In this document: positions 34,601 through 45,600 of the stretch, piece by piece | How the letters are laid out: the number at the start of each line of letters is the position of its first letter | Position numbering within the stretch: position 1 is the stretch's first letter | Source: Burhinus oedicnemus | Lineage: Eukaryota > Chordata > Aves > Charadriiformes > Burhinidae | NCBI GenBank assembly: GCA_008921705.1 | Contig: VFFE01009189.1 | Location: forward strand, 288,717 to 352,716 | Direction of reading: 5' to 3' | Length of the DNA stretch: 64,000 nt | The notes under the pieces: generated by a model | What the model was told of the DNA's origin: nothing | Databases searched by the model: none | The model's input: the letters and a program-made list of their open reading frames with translations, nothing else | Made by a program: the position numbers and the translations under genes

Positions 34601-37600
34601 TATGTACTTGAACATTTGGCTTGCAAAGCCAACTTGAGAGCTGAGCAGAGACCAGAACAATGACTATCCCAGTCGTGAGCAGTGGGACACACTCTGCAAA
34701 CACATGAGCTTTGCATTATGTGTGCGTGTCCCTTTCCATATATCTCAGTCCTCTGGGCCATATCTGGTGCCCTTTGGGCACAGCTTGACTTGCTGAAGCT
34801 TTCACAGAGTGAACAAAGATCCTAGCCAAAGATGTCACTAGGCCCAGCTACCCTGAGAAAGAAAACAAAAGTCCCAAACTCCCTGAAAGGACAAGTACCA
34901 TGTCAATGTCAGTGGCAGTCTTTTCAAAGGGTAAGCCATGGTGGTTTAAACATCTGTGATATCTATTGCTTACACGTGTTTCTCTTAAACTCCACAGGTG
35001 GAAGAAAATTCTCCTATCCTGAAATTTAAGTCACTTATATAAGGATGCTGATACCAGGATCCTGCAAAGGCAACAATCATAACAAAACCTCTCTCTGAAT
35101 GTTTGGATTTCAGTAACCCAGGAAAATGTCCTATGATCTCCCAGGAGCTGGTTGGAGGTTTCCTAATGTCTCTGAGTACAAAACCAGGAGGCCTTAAACA
35201 TGGTGTGGGTGTGCTCCAAGCCAGGGTCTTCTACCCTGCCAGCTGGCACTAAGTGAGTGTCCAAGATCTGTCCCATTTCTCTGGGCAGCTGCATGATTTG
35301 GTAGCTATCAGGTAGCCCATATCTGACTTTTGGGGTGGAGCTTTGGGCTGATTGGGACTTGAACCAAAGAAAAGAATTTAAGAATGCAGAAAGGAAAAAA
35401 GCCATTTCCTTAATTCTCGCCATTTACTTCTTCAGGAACTAATGATAAGGAGTTCCAAAAAGACTTGTATCTGTGTTTAATAACAGATGAGGAATAATTG
35501 CTCTGAGATTAATGGCACTATTCTCAAGATTCTGCTTACAAATGTATATAACTTTGAAGGATCAGTACCATGAACTGCATAATCATCAAAGGTGCAATAC
35601 ACATGCTGTAAATCTGTGAATCTGTCTTCCTCATCCCAGATACACAAACCTAAGTGTCATTGTTTGCTCAGGCAAGGAAATCTTGCATTTCCTTGTGCAG
35701 AAATCAGGCAATAGAAAAGGCAGTCTTAATCATCTTGATCTTCTTTAGGACTTCCCATGTGACTGACTCCATGCTTCTGAAAAGTTTGTATTTCAGTCCC
35801 AAATGTTTTTTATGTCACTCTTCTGGGATGAAACATTTCTCTTTGCCTTCAGTCATGCCTTCTGGAGTGGGTGGCCAATAAAGGCTGTTTCTCTCTTCAC
35901 AGTGTTTGAAGGCTTTACTTTCTACTTGAAATTGCTATTTTCTCCCACAATTGAAAGAGAGAAACCATTGTCACTTTGCAAGCATTTGAGCCTCCACTGC
36001 CACACCAGAAAGGTAAATTGCTCAGCACAAGCAGCAATAAACTGGTACCCAGAGCCTCATGTTCCCCAAAGTTTCATGCACGTGTCTCATGTTTGTTGAT
36101 CACGTGAAAACACAGTGGCTGTCGTTCTCACTTGCTTAGTTTCTTTGAGCAGACTTCCACCAGCAGAGCCCTCAGCCCCATGCATGCCTATTCTGCTCTG
36201 TAGTGAAGTTTTTCTCTTGTGTTTTAATATTTTTTTGTAATACCACAAGCTTAGTTATATTTCCTTTTATTTCTTCCCAACAATACAATGAGTAACAGAA
36301 AGCTGCATTAATGCTTCAGTGCTTTATAATGCTCTGACTTTGCTCTTTGCAGAGCAGGATTGCCTGCGTTATCATGCTATTGTAATATAATGCAGGGACA
36401 TTAGAAATATTCCAGAGATACAAACTGATGGTCAGTCTAGTCCAGGGACTGCCTACACCAGAGGCTGGCAACCAAATGTTTCAGAGGAAGCAGTAAAATG
36501 TGCATAATACTCCATTCATTGCAAGGCTTTACAGCATAGGGAACTCCTATCCCAAACTCAGCTGCAAATCAGTTTATTCCCCAAACAACAAGGCTCAGTA
36601 CCCCACAGAAATGTTACCCCAGGCAGTGTAATTACAAATGCAGATTGTCTCCATTTAAGGCATTTAATCCCTTCTTGGAAGTCTTACTGACAAGTCTGCT
36701 TCTCTGCATGGCAGCCCAAATTTAATTAGGCTTTGTGCAAGGGGAATTCCCCATCAGCCTATGGCTGCCTGCCTTTTAATTTCATCACCTGCTCTCCTCT
36801 CCCAGCGTGCACAGATAAATACCCAGAGGTGCATGGCTTGCTTTTCAGTTTGCAAGATGAGCCTCAAGGGTTTCATTCTGGGGCTGCACACTCAGCACCC
36901 ATTCCCTGTGGGACCTGCCTCCTGGCACGCACTGTAGCAGCCCGTTCAAACTCTCTGCTGTGCTTTTCAACAGTTCCAGCAGAAAAGGTACTGTTTAGGG
37001 ATCGCATGCTGCCTTCTCTTCCCAGGGCCAACTCTTCCTGGGCATCTGTTTGTCATTGAGGTCTTTTCCTCTATTCTCCCCTTGAGAAAAGCAAGACCTG
37101 GAACAGGTCCTTAGCAGGAACTGAGGAGACACCTGCCACACAACAAGTTGCAAGGAGAGGTTTCTTGCTGGAAGGAAGGGAGGTCATCCAGTGGGATGGG
37201 TGGGGAGCATGGCTAAACTGGGATGCTGGTGTGGGAAGGGTGGGTGGCAGGCTGTGTTTGAAGACCAAGCTACCTAGAATCTGGAGCTTTTTAAAGGCAG
37301 GCAGCTTGAAAGCATAAAGTGTTTTCTGAGGAGCCTTTCCTTTGACATTTCCCTGCAAAGCCGTCCCCTGCACTCTCCCCCCCTTTAAAATTAATTTTGA
37401 AAATATAATAAGTATAATTTTGTCAAAATGCAACATCTCAATAAAGGCTGCAATTCTTCACTTCAGTGTTGCCATTTTGCCCATCATAATGCCATGCAAG
37501 TGTGCCAAATTCATCATATCAAAAGCTCCAGCTTGGGAGAAATAACACACTTTGATAGTTTTTATCAAAACTGGTATGATCCTGTGGAATCTTTCAGTCT

Positions 37601-39849
37601 AATCAAAGGGGCATTTTCTGTCAGACAGCTGTTCAGTCAGAACATTTTTGACCAGCTCTAATCAGACATTTAACTAGTAGTTTGCAAATGTACCCAAAAG
37701 ACTTAGGCACTCGAGGCCCAGTGCAAGGCTGAGTTTCTTGGTCCGAAAACACTTAGTGCTGGTTTGTGTTATCACACTTCTTCCTCTTATCATTCAGTAA
37801 GACCAAGAGGTGACAACAGAGAAGCAGAAAGTAATCCAGAAATTGAGGGAAAGGGTCTGAAATATCCTCAAGGACCAAAGCTGGGGTAGAACTCCATCTC
37901 AAGCAGAGCTGGCTGCTGTAGCAAATAGATTTGGCCACATGCCCACAAGGGCACAATGGATGAAAATAAGATTCAGAAGAGAGCAGAGCATCAAAGAGGG
38001 ATTGTGGGTATTGGTAGTTATACTGCCTAGGAAAGTCCCACCACACTGAGCTCTTTTACTCACCAGGACACTTTCCTAAAAGGTGTTGGAATGAGAAAAC
38101 CACATCCAGCTGCCAAGACTTGGCCAAAGGCCTGTAATATCAATCAATCTCCTTCTAAACTGACCTCAGTGGAACGGACCCAGAAGCCACCGAGCTGAAT
38201 GAGCATGGAACCAACCACTCAGGCACAAGACCATGTGTCTGGGGCAGTTTATAGCATTTCTTCTCATCCTCCTCTATTCCTGTACTCTTGCTATCTTATG
38301 TCTTTTTCCTTTTCACCATATTGAAGACTGTGCCTTATAGTGAGAACTAAATGCATTCAAAAACATGTAGGTAATTACATATAAGACCTTTGACAGCTTT
38401 AATCAACATACGGAATTTAAATATATACTGCTGTTCCCCTGTGGATTAGTAACACTTTTGACTCTGCCTTGAAATCAATATTTTGCATCAGTGACTAAAG
38501 AAAATTAGCAATGGGCTGGGACTGAAATTGAAACCTGCAGCTATCCTCATCACATCCACACAGCTCTGTCCCTCTAGGAGACTGTGCCATCTGGCACGTT
38601 GTGATCAGAACACTTGTCAGGCAACAAAATTGAGTCGAGGAGCTTTGGGGGCTAGGAGCTCTTCAATTCAGACTTTTACTGAGCTTATGAACAGATCTTA
38701 CTCTTTAATAATCACTGTGAACTATAAGTACTAAACCTCTCATGCATGCCCTTTCCCCCCTCAGAGCTGCTGAGAGTCAGAAATGCCTTTGCACCCTGTT
38801 CCTGAGTCCACCTCTCCAAAATGAAGTTTTCCCACTGAAGGTGTCTGATCTGTGGTGGCTGCTGAAGTCAACTGAAAGTAGCACCTGAAATAAATTTGCC
38901 CAATGAGACCTTTCTGGAGGACACAGGCCACAGAGCCCAGGCCCCTGAAGCATCGTAATTCTCAGTCTGCGAGATGCTGTGCATATCCCTGGCATGCCTA
39001 CATTCTCATTTGATCTGCTGCAAGCCATTTGTGGCTGGTAAGTTAGCATACTTTCCTCTGCAGGAAGATGCTAGGTTTCAATGAAAAGAGAATCCACCAC
39101 TTAGCTTCCAGCAATTGCTCTATCTGATAAACATTTCCATGCTTTTGTCTTTGCAGCTCCTGAATTTAGAAGGTAGAGGTTTTGGTTTTGTTTTAATTTT
39201 CTCCCTCTATTATCTTACCTTCCTATTGTTTTGTTATTTGCAAACAACTAAGACTTTAAAATTTACATATTTCTGAGCATTTTCCCATGCAAAAGCTGAT
39301 TCCAGTCCAGCAAATTTTAAACTTCCAATAGTGCTTAGTTCTCCTGTGTGATCCCTTGTCAGTGCATCAGTAACCACAGGATGAAAACCACTGCTTTTAC
39401 AGTGAGCAATCTCCCATCCTTCTCTCTCTAAATAAACCAAGGTGCTTGAAGCCTGTTACTTCAAGGCAGCATTTTCAGACCTTGCATCACTTATATATCC
39501 ATTTACTGAGCCCTCCACTTTCCCATTTTATGCTATCTCCCTTTGCCTTCTCCGGCATCCTCTCCACACCAGTGGCAGCAAGCTGGACACAGCAGGCTAG
39601 GGATGGTGTCACCATAGCTAAAGCCAGCAGTCTGTAACTCCTGATCTCTGCTCCTTGTTCGCAGCCCCTGTACAGGAGGATAGTGTTAAGCCTTTCAGCT
39701 GCAGCCTCTCACTCAAAATGCACATTAAGTTGTCCTGCCAGAGGCACTGCTTTCCAGAACACTCTCCCTCATCATCACAGACTGCTTCTTACTAATTTTT
39801 ACTATTAGCCAAATATAAGGGCATACACGCTGAGCAGTACACAGCTTAG
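31601..39849. other. Long unassigned stretch, no gene recognised
   Basis: About 8.2 kb. The largest frames are 146 codons (32958-33398 plus) and 117 codons (33106-33459 plus), which overlap each other in a GC-richer patch, and 121 codons (37071-37436 minus). None shows a domain. A/T-rich blocks at about 36,180-36,420 and 37,400-37,680 look like candidate noncoding elements. I see no clear transposon. Confidence 0.5.
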
Positions 39850-40150
39850 CAATCTGGATTTCCCTGAGGAACCCTTCCTTAACCATTCATTATTCTATGC
39901 ATTCCTGTTTCACCTGCAAATTTTATCAGCAATGATTTCCATGTTTCCTTCCAGATTATTGATTAAAATATTGAACAGCCCTTGGACTGAAATCCATCCT
40001 CAGGGATACAACTAAAATAATTTGCATTCACAGACTGGTCCACTTGGACAATTACCTTTTGAGATCTATTTTTTGGTTCATTTTTAATCCATTTAACAGG
40101 CCTTATTGATTCCTAGCCCATGCTTATTTTAAGGAAGGGGTACTTTGGAA
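39850..40150 (-). mobile_element. Ancient CR1 LINE fragment, inverted (reverse transcriptase region)
   Basis: The plus strand contains CTGCAAATTTTATCAGCAATG (about 39,915), AGATTATTGATTAAAATATTGAA (about 39,954), CTCAGGGATACAACTA (about 40,000) and TTTTGAGATCTATTTTTTGG (about 40,057). These are, in order, the antisense of old-CR1 DNA for the KFADD box, the FNIFINDL segment, the PQGS loop and the segment before it. Spacing fits. It carries many substitutions, so it belongs to the older layer. Confidence 0.7.
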
Positions 40151-42079
40151 CACAATGGAAAGCTTATTCATTTGGGAAAGTGCATTCATTCTGGTCCTGG
40201 CAGCCTAGGGAATTGATGTCGACCTCGGTCCTCACAACATAGCACTTATCTGTGTTTTTCTACTCTTTTCTACCACAGTTGGTTGCTGTCCAAGCAATAA
40301 GAAGTATGAAAAAATGCTACTGTTATTCCAGAGATGCTGTGCTTTATGCTTTTCCACACCACCCTTTTTTACAAAAGGACTCACCTTCTTAGTGGTAGTA
40401 GTTGTTCATTACCACTAGGGGCCAGCGTTTTATACCTGGTGTCCAGAGTTACTGCCTGAAAGTTACAGGACTATTCCCAAACAACATTTTGTTTTAAAAA
40501 GATGCAAGGAGGAAAATGTGTTACTGCCCAATTTAATGCTTTCGAGATCATCCAGGCTTCCTTCACTGGCAGAATCATTATGAATGCCAAGTACAAAAGA
40601 AAAAATCCCCCCCACTTTGACATTACGGAAATGGCAGGCTGGTGGACCCCTTACAAAAAAATTATTTGTCTTCAGCTGCACCTAACTCTGTGTGTGTTGT
40701 TCATGCAGGCAGAATTTGCTTCGTTGTGCTGTGGAAAAGTCCTTTTCAGATATATTGATTATTGAAACTGACCTTTTAAAGTGTGCTGAGGACCCAAGGA
40801 AGGTTTTCAGTCAAGAATTCAACTTAGCAGTTCTGAAAAAAACATTATCTGAAGAAACACTACTTTTAAGACTACAGGCACACAGATTTGATGTGTGTAG
40901 GCTTTTGTAGTGCTCATAAGCAAGACAAACCCCAACACTGAGCCAGCGGTATAACTGGTATAGTCTGTCCTGACTCCCACAGAGAAACCAGCTTTACATA
41001 GAAGCCAAGTGGCCTGTCTAAACTGAGGAATAAATTAATGCAAACACCCTAAACAATAGTAGCAAGGGAATTTCATTCTGGCCTCCAGGAAAGCCTACAA
41101 GGCACAGGAGCACAAAAGACATTCCTGTTCATGGCAGACATGTCATTGCTCGCTAGGCAGGTGGATCACTGCCTGACTCCCATGCACAGACCACTTACCC
41201 CAGAGACTGATCTGGAAAAACTCAGTGAGAAAGAGGAGTTTATCATAACATTTCTTGGACATTGCAGGGCAGTCCAACTCAGCTTTAGCAGTGCAGTGCA
41301 GCTGAGAAAAGGGTAAATCTAATAGCCAGCTAACCAAAAAAGTGAGAAATGAGCCCCACAGTGGGCACGTACACTGCCTTGCATGAAGAATAATAGGTAT
41401 CCCAACAGAGAGGAAGATGCAGGCTATTACAATGCCTGCATATAAATAGCATGTGTATAAGTATCTGCTTAGGATATTGGAGAAGACTACATGGAGACTT
41501 GCTTGGCAGATGATGTGGAGGTAAGTAAATCCCTCCATGTGTCTAGACAGGCTCTTAGGGAGTACTGGAAAGGAGGTGATAGTGATGGACAGTCAGTTAT
41601 GGTTGAGAAAGGGATGGGGAAGAAGGATGATAGTATATAAAAAATTTATGGCTTTACACAATATCATCTTTGGAAGTCCTTCCAGGAGCATGTCCAGGGC
41701 CAGTCAGAGATGTGGAAAAGCAAAGCCCTAATGTATAGCTGAGGAAATAACATAGGGAAAGTGTGAGGAAGAAATGTTCATTTTTATCAAGAACTCCCAA
41801 GGGACTGATTTCTAGAGTGGAAAGGCTTCAGCTAATCCAGCATGGAAGCAGGCTGGAGTTAAAACAGTTAATAGCAAATCAGAAAAAAAAAAAAAGGAAA
41901 AGTATGAAGTACAGCAAAACATACTCTTTGGAATGAAGATCTGTACGGGTGAAGTGAGAGAAACTGCACCCTCAATAAAAGGGTAGAGTAGAAGCTCATG
42001 GAAAAGAAAAGGAAAAGAGCAGTTCGAAGAGATAATAATTCTCATTTAAGCAGAACACAGACAATAGGAAATAAAATCA
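40151..42079. other. Unassigned DNA left of the large fossil LINE
   Basis: No gene supported. The largest frame is 131 codons (41143-41538 minus), without a recognisable domain. An A13 run lies at 41883-41895. The right part could hold a decayed 5' region of the LINE that follows, but nothing matched. Confidence 0.5.
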
Positions 42080-42130
42080 TAATATATATGTACATACATA
42101 CGTACATATATATAAATATATATACATACT
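42080..42130. repeat. TA/TACA microsatellite
   Basis: Alternating ATATAT and TACATACG/TACATATA units form an A/T-rich simple repeat immediately left of the fossil CR1/L3 element. No copy-number pattern beyond short dinucleotide and tetranucleotide runs. Confidence 0.85.
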
Positions 42131-43980
42131 TAGTGGCAAATATTTGGTGTCTTAGAAATAATGTGTGGGAACTGATGACATAGTTTTAAATGAAACTACT
42201 CATAAACTGGCTGTAGCAGAAACTTGGTGGAAGAGTGATAATTAATAGAGCACTGAAATCTCACACCAGGTGACTACTTGGCCCTGAGCAATGTGCAAGG
42301 CCCAGTTCAAAAGAGAAAGGCTGACATGATTAAATAGCAGGGTAAAAGATGCTACGAGGAGGAGGAAAACAAGTTCCAAATGGGACCAGATGAGGACAAT
42401 AGGAATCCTTGTGGTTAGTCAGAATTATGAACAAGCAGGTCAAAAACCTGGAAGGGGCAACTTGCCAAGGGCATATCTTTCTTCCCTCCTCACCACGGGA
42501 AGGATGCCCTTCACAGGCTGTGTAAAAGGTATGGGTGGTCACAGAGGTCAAGGTGAAAAGATAAGGCCATAGCAGAAAACTAAATACATTCTTCACATCT
42601 GTGTTCACTTGAAAGGAGCTCTCTAAGGTTCACAGTTCACTGCCTCTTGTGATACACTGGACAACCTGTGTCTGGATAAGCCTATAGAACAACTTCATAA
42701 AACAAAGAGTGAAAAGGTCACCATGAATAATGACATTCATCCAAAACTCCAAAAGGAGACCAACTATGAAATTTCCACATCAGTTACTGTGGTGTGAGAG
42801 CTATCACTTAGAAAAACCCCAGTGCAGTAAAAGTGGGTGGCCAACAATATAAAAGTTTTAAAAGAGCTGTGGAGTGGGATGTTGTGGGCAGTGCAGGCTA
42901 GTAATTCTGATATCCACACTGAGCAATACAAGACAGAATTTATGGATACAACAAATATGATCAAGAAGAGTCCTCAGGTTTTGCAGAAGAAAGTCATATT
43001 TCACCAATCTATGAGGGTCATTTTGAGGAGCCACTGAACATGTTTATGAGGAAGACCTCATTGCTAGGTACTACATGGGTTTCTAAAAAAGCTTTTGACA
43101 AGACAATTCCATACAGGTTTTTGGAGAAGCTAAGCTCTGATCGGGTAAAAGGGAAAGGTATTGCATAGGTAAAGAACAGGTTAAAATAGCAGAAGTAGTA
43201 AGTGAATAAAAGTCAGATTTTACAAAGAAAACAGGTTTCTAATTAAGTGGATCTATACAGAATTGCATGTTGCACAGCCTGTTTACAAATGATTGGTAGA
43301 AAGGGTAGTTGCCTAATGAGCCAACCAACTTTGGCAAGCACACAAAGTCAGGGTAGTGAAACAACAGGTGCTGAGAAGACGTTGCAGAAAACCCTCAAGA
43401 TGCAAAATAACATAAGAAAAGGTTGTAGATGAAACTCTATTTAATACATATTTCCCCATGTAGAAACAGCAGTGTCAACACTGCATCCAAAGTGGTGAAT
43501 TGTGAATTTCACAGTTTCAGTAAAAAACAGATTTTTGCATTACTGTGCATTGGCCTGCAAAAACATTAGTTCAATGCACAGTAAAAATACAAAAAGCAAC
43601 TAATGTTAAAAACTAGTAGATGGGAAGACAACAGAACAAACTCTATTACAATGTTAATCCATAAATGCCTAGGATATCCACATCTTGAATACCATCTCAA
43701 ATTCATTCGTCACAGAAGAATTTTGTGCAGCCAGAGGAACAATATGGGGATGACTGGTGTGTGGAGAGGCTGCAGCATGAAGAATGATTAAGTATAGGCA
43801 GGACACTTCTTCCTGAGAAGAGATGGCTGAGCAGAAATATGCTGGAGTTCATGCTAACAATGAAGTGTGATTTCCAAACCCCAGGGAACCTGCATTTGTA
43901 GTGCTGCAGCAGTGGAATGGATCCCATAAGAAGGAAATGCGTTTGGAATTTCTGCACTGCCAGAACTTACTTTGAATTTG
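42110..43980 (+). mobile_element. Long ancient CR1/L3-type LINE fossil with endonuclease and reverse transcriptase traces
   Basis: Landmarks appear in the expected order. Near 42,136 GCAAATATTTGGTGTCTTAG (ANIWCLRN) resembles the endonuclease start NARSLKN. Near 42,215 AGAAACTTGGTGGAAGAGTG encodes ETWWKS, the endonuclease ETWW motif. Near 42,575 TAAATACATTCTTCACATC resembles LNAFFxSVFT. Near 42,730 NDIHPKL resembles PDGIHPRVL. Near 43,085 SKKAFDKTIPYRFLEKL is the reverse transcriptase SKAFDxVPHxxLLxKL block. Near 43,675 CCACATCTTGAATACC encodes PHLEY, the post-catalytic PHLEYC motif, and GAAGAGATGGCTGAG follows near 43,818. Stops and indels abound, and the catalytic FADD region is lost or unrecognisable. 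It is an inactive relic; the right boundary is uncertain. Confidence 0.8.
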
Positions 43981-45389
43981 AACTTTGTGTGTTCTTGTTG
44001 CTGCATAAGTTTAAGTTATTTGTCTCTATATGGAGAACAGGGATGAGAGCAAAGAAAGACGTGTGAAAAAGGTTTCTAAGGGACCTGTCTCCAGCTGCTG
44101 AGAACACACTGTTCTCTGAAGGCCAGCAGGCACTGTTGTACAGAGACACTCATTTCTCAAGAGACACAATTCTGAAACCGATACGTTCTCCAGCAGTTTT
44201 CTTACAAATTTTTCCTTACTTCTGAACCAGGACTGCCATTTGAACAGGGTGTACTGAACTGGCAGTTCTCACATCCATTATAATCTGTGGAGCAGCATCT
44301 GGAAATGGCCCCTCACTGTGCCACATGCTGTACAAACATGGAAGAGAAAGGCAGTCTCCAGTTGCTCTACAGCAGCTTTTCCTTTTTGTGGGTATTAAGC
44401 AGGCCAACAGGAGGCCAAGGTGCTAAGCATGAGGCTGACATTAAGGAAGGGAACAGTGGACAGTACAGGAAGCCATTTACTATATGAAAATCACAGGACA
44501 TCAGTTTTGTAAGTTTAGGAAATGTTTAACAATAAAAGATGCCAATACAGCCCACAAAAAATTTTTTTACATCTTTTTAATTTTTCTCTTTGCTCCCCCC
44601 ACCCCCCTTGCCCCCTGCCGATTCTATTAGTTTTGAGTGGTCCACGACAACTGAATGATCTTTTCTCTTTGCAGTAGGGTGGTCCTCATCCACATCATCC
44701 TAACTCTTCCACATCGCCTGTCTTCCACATCATCAGTCTCTGTTCCGTGATACTATGTCTATGCTACCAAGTCCCCTGGATTGCCAGGTATCCTAGCTCA
44801 AGGCCACCCTGTTCAGTGGTGCCTGCAATTCTTGACTTCACTGTGTTACCTCTAGATCTTCCATTTTAGCACTCCTCAGTTTCACATTGCTTTGACCAGA
44901 TCTCTTCACCTCTGCACTCCTTTCCCATCAAAAAAGCACCACACTGATTATATGAATCAATTTGGCTTTTGAAAGTAGAAACAGCTATCTGTGATTTACT
45001 GTCTGCGCGAATGAAACAGGAAGGCCCTTCTTTCTCACGGTGTGAGCAAAAAGCAAAAGTGCAAAGGTCAGGACAGAAAGAAGTTGTAGGAGAGTAGCGA
45101 ATTCTTAAAAATTTTGAAACGCACCAACCAGCTCAAAACAGCTTTGTGCTAGCATGGGTTAGGGCTAGTGATGTTTGTGGGGCTAGTTTCATTGGTGGAC
45201 ACAGAGAAGGCTGTTAGGAGGGCCTTCCGGAGCCTCTTATAAACCTGCAAGGCTGTCACGGCTAGGCTGGAGCCGGTCTGAATTTATAACTGATGATAAT
45301 TTTCAGTAGATGGGCCATCATCACTTCAATAGCACCTTGGTCTGCCTTTAAAAAGCCAAGTTTTGTACTTTGTTCACTCTGCAAAATGG
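43981..45389. other. Unassigned DNA with C-rich tract
   Basis: No gene recognised. A pyrimidine-rich segment (44,560-44,620) contains the C-runs described separately. No frame longer than about 66 codons. Confidence 0.55.
44595..44615 (-). other. C-run cluster with possible G-quadruplex on minus strand
   Basis: The plus strand has runs of six, six and five C within 21 bases (44595-44600, 44602-44607, 44611-44615). The minus strand therefore carries three long G-runs, enough for a two-layer quadruplex. Only the base pattern is seen; folding is inferred. Confidence 0.5.
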
Positions 45390-45600
45390 AGGGAGGCGGT
45401 ACACAAACTGTGGCAGGGAAGGTTTAACCTTCAAGACAATCTCAGCAAACTGGAGATGCTGTTCAGTGGGGACAAGTCCAAGGTACTGTATGAAGAAGCA
45501 GTACTCAGTTGCATAAAGAGAGGATGGGCAAATCCTGCCTCAAGACCAGCTCTGCAGAAGGAATCTGTAGCTAAATGCAGGTTGCGTTGCAAAGACTGAC
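45390..45600 (+). mobile_element. Ancient CR1 LINE fragment (post-catalytic region)
   Basis: The plus frame reads LSKLEMLFSGDKSKVLYEEA, following the CR1 pattern LDRLxxW...[12 protein letters not shown]. The DNA AAGTCCAAGGTACTGTATGA aligns with the old-CR1 sequence AAGTGTAAGGTACTGCACTT, and CTCTGCAGAAGGAATCTG resembles its GTACTGCAGAAAAGGATCTG. The match covers about 180 bp and then fades. Older-layer divergence. Confidence 0.62.
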
